From: Ligustrum vulgare
Lineage: Eukaryota; Streptophyta; Magnoliopsida; Lamiales; Oleaceae
Assembly (NCBI GenBank): GCA_963555705.1
Contig: OY743169.1
Location: 10,230,014 to 10,294,013 of the forward strand
DNA length: 64,000 nucleotides
Direction: 5' to 3'
The stretch's first letter is position 1, and each line of letters begins with the position of its first letter. This document shows, in pieces, positions 1-10,150 of this stretch. The position numbers and the translations under genes are program-made. The notes beneath the pieces were generated by a model that saw only the letters and a list, made by a program, of their open reading frames with translations, searched no databases and was not told where the DNA came from.

Positions 1-418
1 TAAAAATTAAAGGAAAAATAAATATATTAATTAATATATTGGATTTCAAATAAAATATACGTAAGCAACACATTAAAAAATATAGTTAATTAAAAATTAT
101 ATAAAGGAAATAGGTGATGAGGTAGGTAAATTTTCAGATAAAAATGTAAAAAAAAGTAAAAAAAAAAATTATATAAAAAAATTTCATGAGTGTCAAATTT
201 TGAGTGACACGGTATACTTAGTGACATTTAGTATTTTTTTTATTTTGAATAGTTTTATTTTTTTAAAAGTTTTAAATTCAATAATATTTTGTATTGAAAT
301 TTTATTTATTATTTAATATAATTAAATCAAAATATTTTTAAAATTATGATTTAAAAATTATATATTCTGTGCATCTCATTCATAGACAACTAGTAAATTT
401 AACAATACTTCAAAATTG
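1..418. other. AT-rich DNA, no gene seen
   Basis: Low-complexity AT-rich sequence with frequent stops on both strands. No terminal repeat, RNA gene or coding pattern was seen. Confidence 0.6.
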
Positions 419-553
419 TAGTTGGCAATAATTGAAGGAGAGTTGACTGGAGAGACGTTTCTATCCATAAAGGAATGGGGGAATCTAATGGACTACGTGA
501 AAGCATTTCCTCGTATGGTTGAGTTTGGTCATTTAGAGTCCGTTTCGTCAATG
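419..553 (+). repeat. Exon-like segment, copy 1
   Basis: This stretch of about 130 bp is repeated at 2709-2846 with only scattered changes. It follows a TAG that could be a splice acceptor and contains about 30 open codons on the plus strand, including the stretches EGELTGETF and EEWGNLMDY (KEWGNLMDY in this copy). A GTATGG that could be a splice donor follows, then a long poly-T tract from about 556. The open reading frame and splice-like ends suggest a duplicated exon of a decayed gene. I do not recognise the protein. The minus-strand ORF across it is probably a shadow. Confidence 0.4.
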
Positions 554-1481
554 ATTTTTTTTTTTTTTTTTTTTTTTTTTGTGGGTTTTTTGTATTCATT
601 GATGGATGTGTTGTTTAGATTAATTTGAAAAGAATGAAACACTGGTAGTTGTGTTGAGTGTGACTCAGAAATTTGACAAAAATCTCCATTTCATACAAAT
701 TATCTAATTAATCATAAATTTTAACCTCATCTTCATAACTACTATTTGTAATCTTTATTTAATCTATATATATATATATATATAATCTATAAAAGTGGTT
801 GAGTCAATTTGGGTCAATTATACAGTTTCCTTCCAAAACTCAAGTACTATATATATATTGAATTTTTTCCTTTTTTTTATGTTGATGGGTCTTTTCCAAA
901 GTTTTTTTTTTTTTGGTCTACTGTAATTAATGTGTTCACACTAATCTTCTAATCCTGTCCAATAATTTGCCTCAAAATCCGATTCTTTAATTTTTTTTCT
1001 TGCTATTATTTTCAAAATCAGTTTGTTCCTATCATAATTAAATTTTTATAATTAAATATATTTGTTTCTATCATAATTAAATAATAATTATCGATTTTCG
1101 TTTTTCTAATGGATTTAACATTTTCGAAATTTAACTCTAAACCTCATTTAAAGTTCACTCATTTATACAAACATATAGTACTAACTGTTTCACAACAATA
1201 GTATTCAAACCATTGTTTTAATTCACATGCGTTTAGTATTTTAATTAAAAATTATTTTATGTATGAAGATAGGATATGGGAACTTCATGTATGCCTTCCT
1301 GTGCTATTATTATATAGATTTTATGTATAATAATATAATTAATTATGATAAATGTTCTATAAGTTGTGTTTTGAAACTTCATTTATAAATGTTCTTATAA
1401 TTATGGTTATAGTTGATATAGACATAATCTTATTTCTAAGTTGAGCAATATAAAAAAAAAAAAAAAAAAATTCAAAGAAAT
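554..1481. other. AT-rich DNA with poly-T and TA tracts
   Basis: Contains a poly-T run at about 556-580, a short TA microsatellite at about 766-783 and a poly-A run near 1452-1470. Nothing coding or transposon-like was recognised. Confidence 0.5.
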
Positions 1482-1992
1482 ACTACTTTCAATTACATCA
1501 TGCTATTTTTTCTCAAATATTAAACTTAGTTATTTTGGCACAAAATATTTTAATGGAGAGTTTTATATACAAAAAATTGAGTTTTGAGGGGTGAATTAGC
1601 TCTCTCGATTTGATGTAATTGCTTCTCCGTTCTGCGTTGACGTTCCACTTGATCATCGCACGGTTTTGAATAATACATTTACAAGAATGATAGGATGTTA
1701 AGTTTTAAGCAGTTTAAAGAAAATCCAAATAAAAACTAATTTCAATTGTTCGTGCAAAATTTTATCAAATATTATACTTAGTTATGTGGTCAACAAAACA
1801 TTTTAACTGAACTAGCGGATTTATGTACAAGCATATTTGAGTTTTGAGGAATAGATTACCTTTTTCGGTGTGATATGTTTGCAGTTCCATTCTGCATTGA
1901 CGTTCCGTTTGGTCATCACACAGTTTTGCTAAATACAGTTACAAGAAGCTCTTTTTCTAAACTTTGAAAGTTGACTAATTTTTACATTCACA
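1482..1992. repeat. Diverged tandem duplication, period about 255 bp
   Basis: The block at about 1482-1737 recurs at about 1738-1992 with substantial divergence. Shared anchors are TATTAAACTTAGTTAT-like and TTGACGTTCC-like words and a CATCGCACGGTTTTG / CATCACACAGTTTTG pair. I see no coding potential. It is an old local duplication of unknown origin. Confidence 0.55.
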
Positions 1993-2708
1993 CTAAGTTA
2001 AATTAAAAAAATATAATTTAAAGTCTTATTAATATTATAGACCAAATGAATAAAAGAATCCTAAATTATTTTAATAAAAAATAAAAAGGGATTGCTATTT
2101 TCTTCAAGACAATATCAACTAAGTTTTGAGTCTAATAATATAGATCTTGGTTTTTGACCCAAAAAAAAAAAAAAAACAATAAAAACAAAAAAAATGTAGA
2201 AGAAACTTCGAAAACAATATAGAAATGCAAAAATAATTTAGGACTAAGAATATTAGATCTTATCTTTTTTACGAGTTCAACGATGTGTCTTTGATCCACA
2301 AAGATTTCTAGCAATTTTTTGGTTTAATCACATTTCATCATTCAAGATTTCTGGTGCGGTGGTAAAACTTATTAATATTATAAACCAATAAGAATCAAGG
2401 ACAATTACTCTCGCATGTGTGACTTTTTCTTAGAAGGTCAGTGTTTACATATGGATTAAAGATGTTGATTTGTGATAAGAATAAAAGATCAACAAATTCA
2501 ATAAACAATATAGTTTACAAAGAAGTATTCCAAAATTTGTAGTAATATGAAACCGATAAATGATAATCATATCGGTTATTTGGGATTTTTTTTTTTTTTT
2601 TTGTCTGAGGATTCATTTAATTCGTATAAAATATATTTGTCCAGACGTTTCTTTTCGTATATCGTACAGATAAATATTAGTAGGAATTAAAATAAATTTC
2701 AATATTTT
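1993..2708. other. AT-rich DNA, no gene seen
   Basis: Low-complexity sequence with a poly-A run near 2160-2177 and a poly-T run near 2586-2602. Nothing else recognised. Confidence 0.5.
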
Positions 2709-2846
2709 AGTTGGCAATAATTGAAGGAGAGTTGACTGGAGAGACGTTTCTATCCATAGAGGAATGGGGGAATCTAATGGACTACGTGGAAGCATCTCCT
2801 CGTAAGGTTGAGTTTTGTTCATTTATAGTTTGTTTCGATTCGATTT
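2709..2846 (+). repeat. Exon-like segment, copy 2
   Basis: Second copy of the 419-553 segment. It is again preceded by a TTTTAG acceptor-like site and followed by GTAAGG, a better donor than in copy 1. The frame LAIIEGELTGETFLSIEEWG stays open through the exon-like part. The same layout in both copies favours duplication of a larger gene segment over chance. Product not recognised. Confidence 0.42.
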
Positions 2847-2973
2847 TTTTTTTTTTAATTTTATTTATATTTAAATTGACGTTGCTTCCAAAGTTGCCTA
2901 TGGTGACGTTAGAAGTCCAACGTCATGCTTGCAATTAAACTTGACTTGTCAATTGTTTATTACGAAAATTATC

Positions 2974-3056
2974 CCCTCCACGTAAATTTTCCCCGCCCCT
3001 TCACAGGGGACGGGCCCCCACTGCCACCCCGCTATGAGGGGGCGGGGATAAACCCT
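2974..3056. repeat. GC-rich inverted-repeat island
   Basis: An abrupt GC-rich patch in AT-rich DNA, with CCCCGCCCC near 2991 and its near-complement GGGGGCGGGG near 3037, plus further runs of C and G. It can fold into a hairpin. It resembles GC-rich cores found in plant mobile elements, but I cannot assign a family. Confidence 0.4.
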
Positions 3057-3628
3057 GTTCTTTATTAATCACCAAATAAATTGATTTTCCGAACACATGC
3101 TTAATTTATCGAACACTCACTTAAACACAATCACCACTCAAAAATACAAAATATCCACATATTTCACTATTTTAGAAACATTTTAAAAAAAAAAAGCTGC
3201 ATACATGGCTGCCAGAAATTAATAAATTGGTGGTTTTTGATTTTTTAAAAACAAAAAGTAAAATGTGTTGTTAAAACATGATTTGGAGAAACCTGTTATT
3301 TATAAAATCGGCATTCGTCCTGGAACTTAATTATTCATCATCTATGTAGGCTATGTTCGGCAGCTTCCTTTCAACCACATATTTTATCAAGAAAATACAA
3401 TTTTGACTTTTATAAAAATTAAATTAAAATCGTAGAACTCATGAAATATATGGTTACACTTATTTTTTTACTTTGACTTCGATAAAAATCAAAATTAAAG
3501 TCTCCAACGGTTAGGGGGCCTAGGGGCATAATAAATGAATTATTTAGCAAAATGATATTTTGATAAGAAAATTGTATTTGTTCGTATTTAACACTCAACA
3601 ACGTATACACCTAGTCAAAAAATAAAAA
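3057..3628. other. AT-rich DNA, no gene seen
   Basis: No coding signal, terminal repeats or RNA genes recognised up to the target duplication of the MULE at 3629. Confidence 0.5.
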
Positions 3629-4223
3629 ATAAATAAAGGGTAAACAGCGCAAATGGTCCCCAACCTTTAAGTTTCTTGTGAAAATGGTCCCCAACGTTTA
3701 GATTTTGGCATTTTTACCCTTAGAATCACCAAACGTTGCAAAAATGGTCCCTAACGTTAGATTCCGTTAGTTTTCACCGTTAAAACGTGCAAATAGTACA
3801 AATGGTCTCTAACCTTTGAGTTTTTTGCGATAATAGTCCCTAACATATTAAGGTCATGTTTGGTATATTTATTTTATAACTTCCAAACGTTTGGCGTATT
3901 TAGTCCCTAACTTATTAAGCCTCTGTTTGAGACCATTTATTTCAAATAATGTGGCTTTTAATAGTAATTTTTTGAATAATTTGTAAATAAAAAAATGAAT
4001 TTATTTGTCGATTATTTTATTGATGGAATGTATGGTTGAAAACGAGTTTTACAAAAATAAAGTTTATTCTAGATTTCTGAAGTGCACAATAAAATATTTA
4101 ACAAAAATTCATCGCATTAACTGTTCAATCTCACCGCATTAACTGTTCAATCTATTGGCAAAAAAAAAAAAAAATCATGGAACGTAAACAAACAAATATA
4201 TTGAACATTATTTTAGGAATTAA

Positions 4224-4390
4224 GCATCTGTTTGGCAAAAGTGAAAAAAACAAGTTTTTAAACAACACAATTTTCCAAATCATCTTTTAACCACACATAT
4301 TTTCTCTCTCCACTTTTTAATCACACATATTACCTAGAAAACATAAAAAAAAAACATGTTTTTAAACATCAAAATTTTAACAAATAGAAA
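4224..4390. mobile_element. Tourist-like MITE nested in the MULE
   Basis: This interrupts the left arm of the foldback MULE; the right arm lacks it, which gives an empty site. Flanking TAA on both sides (4221-4223 and 4391-4393) fits the 3-bp target of PIF/Harbinger MITEs. The left end TCTGTTTGGCAAAA and right end TTTTAACAAATAGA are imperfect inverted repeats. It contains words such as ACCACACATATTTTCTCTCT that recur in other copies in this window (18411, 39792, 31470). Confidence 0.72.
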
Positions 4391-4510
4391 TAACAAATAT
4401 GTTTTTATCAATTTTATTTTTTATTTTCGATTTTGAGAACCAATCAACATTGATTTTCAAAATTTCATTTTTTTTAAAACTCGTTTTCTTTCACACATTC
4501 TATTAATATA

Positions 4511-4544
4511 TTTTTTTTTAATTTATGCATAAATTAAAAAAAAA
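4511..4544. repeat. Perfect 34-bp palindrome, MULE symmetry axis
   Basis: Nine T, AATTTATG, its complement CATAAATT and nine A form a perfect palindrome centred between 4527 and 4528. It is the exact midpoint of the foldback MULE after the nested MITE is subtracted. Confidence 0.85.
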
Positions 4545-5403
4545 TTACTTTTTAATCCAAATTCTCCAAACTTACTTTTCAAATCGTTCGATTTTTGAAA
4601 TTGAAATTGAGAGTAGAACTGATAAAAAACATATTTGTTATTCAATTCCAAAAATGATTTTCCAATATTTTTGTTTGTTATGCTCCATGAATTTATTATT
4701 TTTTTTTTTTACTAATAGGTTGAAATGTTAATGCAGTGAATTTTTGTTAAATATTTTATTATGTACTTTAGAAATCCAAAATAAACTTTATTTTTTTAAA
4801 ACACGTTTTTAACCACACATTCAATCACTAAAATAATTTACAAATAAATTCAAGTTTTTTTTTTTAAATCACAAATTCTTCAAAAAATTAAAATTACAAA
4901 GCATATTATTTGAAATAATTGATCTCAAATAGGGGATTAATATATTATGGACTAAATATGTCAAACGTTTAGGAATTTAATATCTTAGGGACTAAATGCG
5001 TCAAACGTTTGGAAGTTACAAATTAAATATACCAAATATGACATTAATATGTTAGGGATTATTATCGCAATAAACTCAAAGGTTAGGGACCTTTGTACTA
5101 TTTGCACGTTTTTAACTGTGAAAATTAACAGAATCTAATGGTAGGGATCATTTTCGCAACGTTTGGTGATTCTGAGGGAATAAATGTCAAAATCTAAACG
5201 TTGGGGACCATTTTCTCAAGAAAGCTAAAGGTTGAGGACAATTTGTGTTGTTTACCCATAAATAAACGTGTAAACAACTTTGAAGAGAGAGAAATATTAT
5301 TTTGTCAATTTCCAAGGATAAGTGAAAAGGCAGGAGCCAAAAAAAAAAACAAGTTTTTTTTATCTTTTTCTGACAAATCTGAATGTGTACCTTTTTATTG
5401 GAT

Positions 5404-5430
5404 GGGCATACCACGTAGGTTGGTATGCCC
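5404..5430. repeat. Perfect 10-bp stem hairpin
   Basis: GGGCATACCA (5404-5413) and TGGTATGCCC (5421-5430) are separated by 7 bases. No T-run or coding context indicates a terminator; its role is unknown. The rest of 5267-5580 shows nothing else. Confidence 0.6.
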
Positions 5431-5580
5431 GCCCTACCCAAGATTTTCTTGATAAGAGGAAAAGGTATTGTGCCATGCAAGCTATAAATCCTTGTAGGGA
5501 TTCTAGCCTTGTCGTGAGTCGTAGCGAACTTCAGACCAAACTAATTACCACTTTTCAAATTTCAAATTGAAACCATATAA

Positions 5581-5762
5581 TAAGCATATGTTCGGATAAC
5601 CCTGTTTTTTGGGTTTATTTTAGTTTTTAAACCAATTTTTAAACTATACAATTTTCCAAATCAATCTCTAACTCTACACATTTTCTATCTCTTTAATTTT
5701 TAACCACACATCTGCCTCATAAAAAAAAAAAAAAAAAAAAAACTGGTTATTAAACCTTTGAC
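5581..5762. mobile_element. Degenerate MITE-like sequence
   Basis: Related to the 160-bp Tourist-like family: it opens near TAAGCATATGTTCGG and contains AATTTTCCAAATCA and TTTTTAACCACACAT words, with a poly-A run near 5730. The right end is unclear, so the family assignment rests on internal words only. Confidence 0.4.
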
Positions 5763-6606
5763 AGCCTCCGAAGAGAGGCTATATCTATGACATTATTAAT
5801 TTTATTCCACACGGTATTTCTTATTATGTTTAATTTCTAATATCTAAACATAGAAAGAACTAATTAAGGTTGTCTTCGGGGAGTGTATTATTATAAATAT
5901 AATACATTAAGATTTTCAATACCACTTTTTAATAGTGTACGTTTTTTTAAATTACTTTTTAATCACAAATTTCACATAGAATATATTAATAACAAAAAAA
6001 TAGTGATTGGCGCCGCCGCCTAACAGTGGCTAATACAGTGTTTAAAAGTTTTAATTGATTAAAGGGTATTATTAAAACTGTAATTTTCCCAACTAATTAA
6101 TCCATATATTGTTACTTATAATTCATTAATTTAACTCGTACAATCATTACTTATGAAGCTAACAACCATGTGCAGACATGCAATGACGACTAATCCAAGG
6201 AATAATTTAAAAGAAAAATATATAAAAATAAATAAATCCGTATGTTTATCTTTTTCTTTAGTAGGACGTGCGGGTTAGACTTGTGTTTATAAGTTTCTAA
6301 TTGAATAGATTATGTTTTTGTTATTTATAACTCATAAGTCATTGATCTATCTATATATAATAGAATACATTCATGCCTAAAAAAAAAGGTCAATTTCTCT
6401 CCTGAACACCTTTCTAAACTTAGAAACTTTAAAGAATCTTTCAAGACAAACTTAATTAATGTAAAAAAATAAAGTAATAAGTATTTTATCAATTATTATT
6501 GTGCATAACATTAGAATTTGTGCGATGTTATTAATGAGATCAAAATTTTAATTTATTTTAATGAATGAACTATTTTTTGTTGTAATAGTTATTATTCACT
6601 TGACAA
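5763..6606. other. AT-rich DNA, no gene seen
   Basis: AT-rich sequence with another MITE-like fragment near 5915-5990 and a TCTATCTATATATAATAG at about 6346 that resembles a Helitron 5' end. No coding signal. Confidence 0.45.
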
Positions 6607-7030
6607 TCTATACTAAACAATATTTTAAAGTGCAAAAGTCTTGCACTAAAAGTTGCCGTCATCTACTGTTCATTCACTAATTTTTTTTTTTAATTAAAAT
6701 GGGATGTCCTGACAACTCAATTCAATTTTTTTTGAAAACATGCGGCTGTCGTCTGGAAGCTGCACGTCTATTTATTATTATTATTATTATTATGCTTTTT
6801 TATTTAAGATGTTAATATTTTTGAATTATTATTTATCTTATGTGTTATTATTTGATTGGTATTTTTGAATGGAAATTGGAAAAAAAAATTAAAATACTAG
6901 AAGCAAATAATGAGACCCATTATTTCAAAAATACGTGATTTTCATGTCAGAAAATGAACAAAAAATTCTGTTCATAAACGATAAAATAGAATTATTGAAT
7001 AGATCTTTATTTTTTTTCTTTTAGAAACTA
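6607..7030 (+). mobile_element. Helitron family B, 5' segment
   Basis: Opens TCTATACTAAACAATATTTT and matches 17416-17843 along about 420 bp, including AAAGTGCAAAAGTCTTGC and ATGGGATGTCCTGACAAC. TC plus an AT-rich TCTATACTATA start is typical of plant Helitron 5' ends. The 3' end is lost and the sequence runs into other Helitron debris. No Rep/helicase coding was seen. Confidence 0.55.
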
Positions 7031-8094
7031 AAAGTCCTATATATATATATAATTTCTAATTTTGGAAATTTTTTGCTAAAAAATAGTATATTAAATATTT
7101 TAGCAATTGTTATTTTACATTTGTCATTAATTACACTATTATTTCACCCGTGCGATGCACGGAAGTTGTTATCCACAATATCGATTTTAATAAGTATTTA
7201 TAAAATTTTAATGCTTATATATAATCAACACATATATAAATGCATAAAAAATAATGTTCTATTTCAATAATTATTAGACCTTAAAAAATAATATACCTAA
7301 TTCAAATTATTAAAAACATTTTTGAATAGTAAACGTCAATTTATATATTTAAATATTTGAATTTAATGAATAAAACTTTATTTACAAAAATAAGCAGTTA
7401 AAATAATAATTTTGAAAATCTCGCAATTATCATGATACGACAATCGAGTAAAGTTAGAAATCACGAAATTGTACCAAAAATCTTATACCCTGTAATCTTT
7501 AAAAATTTATCAAAAATAAGTATGGTTAAAAAATATTAATCATTGTATTAATATTATTAACTTAAAAGAAATCAAAGTATTAACTCTTCAATATCAACAT
7601 TTGTTCAATAACTTTTTCGATAAATTATTTATAAATAACACATTTTTCAACCCATTTTTTAATCACATATATTTCTCCAAAACTTTTCTCAACCACGAAT
7701 TTTATTATAATACTAAAACATAAAGAATTTAAGAATTAATTCTTTCAGACTATCCTACTTTCATATATAGTATAGATTTTCACCAGTACAATGAACTAAA
7801 ATTGATATCCGTAATATCGATAAGCATTCATTAAAATTTAATGATTATACATAATCAACACAAATGTAAAAGATATAAAAATAATTTCTTCATTTTCATC
7901 ACATACTTAACATTTTTCTCAATTTTCTTTCAAAAACACCAATACAATAATTAAAAATATGTGTTTAATCTTATACGGCAATTGAACAACATGAAGATCA
8001 AGAAACTATTATATCATATAATCTTTGCACAATTATTAAAATTAAAAATAATTAAAAAATATTAACCATTATTTACCATAATAGTAGACTATTA

Positions 8095-8129
<35 letters not shown>

Positions 8130-8160
8130 AGGCAATAAATGCATTTATATCTATCTAGAT
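7031..8160 (-). mobile_element. Helitron fragments, minus strand
   Basis: At 7148-7162 the sequence CCGTGC GAT GCACGG forms the 6-bp stem hairpin seen near Helitron 3' ends. Read on the minus strand it is followed by a degenerate AATAGT in place of CTAGT, so the 3' end would be near 7135. A candidate 5' end on the same strand lies near 7777 (TATATAGTATAGA on the plus strand). A related sequence begins again at about 7780 with a decayed hairpin, so two partial copies seem to lie end to end. A TA microsatellite lies at about 8104-8129. Confidence 0.5.
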
Positions 8161-8500
8161 TTTGCATTCACACTAAAAAAACCATTTAAGGGATGTACAC
8201 TTCAGGCGGGAAAACAATAATTTCTATGGCAAGTTACACTTCTACTTTTAATAATAATATAATAATAATATAAAGATAAAGATAAAGATTGGCTTCCGTG
8301 CTATGCTATTAATAACATCAAAATGTTATTCTTTTCTATTTTACTATTCTTTTTTTAATAATTATTGTATTATTTTGAAATCGAAAAATATGTAATATGA
8401 GTGTCAAATCAAATATCACAGAAAGAAGTTTAATGCAAGCTAACAAGTGAGAGCAAATTATAAATATATTGTACGTAAAAGCATATCTTAATCTTAATTC

Positions 8501-8571
<71 letters not shown>

Positions 8572-8664
8572 GTCACCATCAAAATACACAAATAGTTTCC
8601 AACCAAAAAACTTTCTAGATTTGGAATTTTTTTTGTAAAAAAATAGTATTTAATCTTAATCTTA
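8161..8664 (+). mobile_element. Helitron family A fragments and (TA)n
   Basis: About 8281-8480 matches the interior of the Helitron at 8665-17086, for example GCTATTAATAACAT and ATAATTATTGTATTATTTTGAAAT. A TA microsatellite of about 65 bp (roughly 8503-8568) follows, then a partial second copy of the family's start. This is a partial, rearranged copy. Confidence 0.5.
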
Positions 8665-8974
8665 TCTTAATATATATATAAAGGTAGAATAGTCGTCACC
8701 AAAATATACACGTAATTTCCAGCCAAAAAAACTTTCTAAATTTAGAAATTTTTTGCTAAAAATATTATACTGAATATTTTAACAATTATTATTTTACACA
8801 TGTCATTAATTACATTAACACCTGTGTTATGCTATTAATAACATAAAAATGTTATTTTCTATTTTATTATTATTATTTTTAATAATTATTGTATTATTTT
8901 GAAATGGAAAAATATGTAATATGGGTGTCAAATTAAAGATCACAGTGATCAAAAGTTTAATGCAAGTTAAAATG

Positions 8975-9428
8975 TGTAGCGTCCCGAGTTCTAAATACCC
9001 GGTTCACCACGTCATCGTCTGATCTAACTTTTAAAATAATATTTTAGCGGAAGAAATAACTGTAATGGTCGATAAAATCTAGAAACTTTATGAAACAATT
9101 CGAAATAATAAATCGAGCCATTAATATTGTAAAACAATTTGCAATGTCATAATTTCTCAAATAATTGAAATTCTCAAAATTATCCAATGTTTGGAAATAC
9201 GGATCATTAAAATAAGATTTTCAACCATTTAACAACTATTGCCACAATCATCCATCACTTGCCACCCTCTCCGAAATCTGCAAATATTGTTAAAAATAGA
9301 CATGAGCATTTCATAGAAATACTCAGTAGACTCATCGTCAATTAATTAATCTACAATATAATTGAACACGTAAATACAGGCTCTTTAGAAATCATAGGGT
9401 GTGGGTTGCTCTTCTCGTGCATAAAAGC
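8975..9428 (-). repeat. Truncated 3' LTR
   Basis: Matches 13592-14079 of the full LTR, sharing ACCCGGTTCACCACGTCATC and the ATACTCAGTAGACTCATCG block. It stops at about 9428, where integrase sequence begins. About 2.1 kb of LTR, including the U3 side and the polypurine tract, is missing. Confidence 0.75.
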
Positions 9429-10150
9429 ACATGATTAGGATCATAAACATACTTTCTCAATAAGGAAACATGAAAGACATTATGAACAACTGCAAGTTCT
9501 GGTGGCGAAGTCAAACAATAAGCCACATTCTCCACTTTCTCTAGTATTGCAATTGGTCCCATGAAACAAGGCCTTAATTTTTCCCTCTTGCCGAAACGAA
9601 AAGTACCCTTCATAGGAGCTACTTTCAAGAACACTTTCTCTCTAATGTCAAACTCTAAGTCTTTTCTTCTTTGATCGTATAGCATTTCTGTCTGTCTTTG
9701 GCAGCTTTAATCCGTAATCTGATCTTCTCAATAGCCTACACTGTTTTCCTCAATTAATTCTGGACCTAATAACTTCCTCTCGCCAACTTCCTCCCAATAG
9801 ATTGGCGTTCAACATCTTCATCCATACAGTGCTTCGTATGGTGACATATCAATGGTAGCCCGAAAACTGTTATTGTAGGCAAATTCCACTAATGGTAGAT
9901 GAATCTCCCAACTACCACTGAAGTCTAGCACACAGGCTCTAAGCATATCCTTCAGTGTCTGAATAGTGCGTTCAGATTGTCCGTCTGTCTGGGGATGGTA
10001 GGAAGTACTAAAATTTAATTTAGTACCCATTGCCACATATAATTTTTTTCCAAAATCTCGAAGAAAATCTCGAATCTCTATCTGGAAAATGGACACTAAC
10101 AATCCATGAAATCGGACAACCTCTCTAACATATATTTGTACCTCATACAA
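9392..10150 (-). pseudogene. Integrase C-terminal half (Ty3/Gypsy), broken
   Basis: Reading leftward, 10150-9818 encodes the end of the integrase core: STSYHPQTDGQSERTIQTL carries the conserved HPQTDGQSER block, whose glutamate is the third residue of the DDE triad, and it continues through LPLVEFAYNN to PYEALYG. A second open stretch (9685-9392) carries a GPY/F-like module (GPIAILEKV) and VFHVSLLRKYV. A frameshift or stops separate the two. The reading frame then runs into LTR sequence at about 9428, so any chromodomain is lost, and the N-terminal zinc-binding domain and first aspartates are also absent. An integrase joins cDNA to host DNA; this remnant cannot. Confidence 0.85.

Larger units (their letters stand above)
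3638..5257. mobile_element. Foldback MULE, non-autonomous, 9-bp TSD
   Basis: The element starts GGGTAAACAGCGCAAA and its other end reads TTTGTGTTGTTTACCC, so the termini are inverted repeats. It is flanked by a perfect 9-bp duplication, ATAAATAAA, at 3629-3637 and 5258-5266, the hallmark of Mutator-like elements. The inverted repeats do not stop at terminal arms: left and right halves pair throughout and meet at a perfect 34-bp palindrome at 4511-4544. The right arm is 730 bp. The left arm is 890 bp, reduced to about 720 bp once the MITE at 4224-4390 and one TSD copy are removed. The arms are diverged, so the insertion is not recent. No transposase ORF is present, so it would have needed a transposase from elsewhere. 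Confidence 0.88.

Noticed and set aside
5404..5430. Rho-independent terminator
   Set aside because: Good stem, but no T-run follows, no operon is present and the genome is eukaryotic.
9818..10150. Functional integrase gene
   Set aside because: The zinc-binding N-terminus and first catalytic aspartates are missing and the frame is broken before the C-terminal module.
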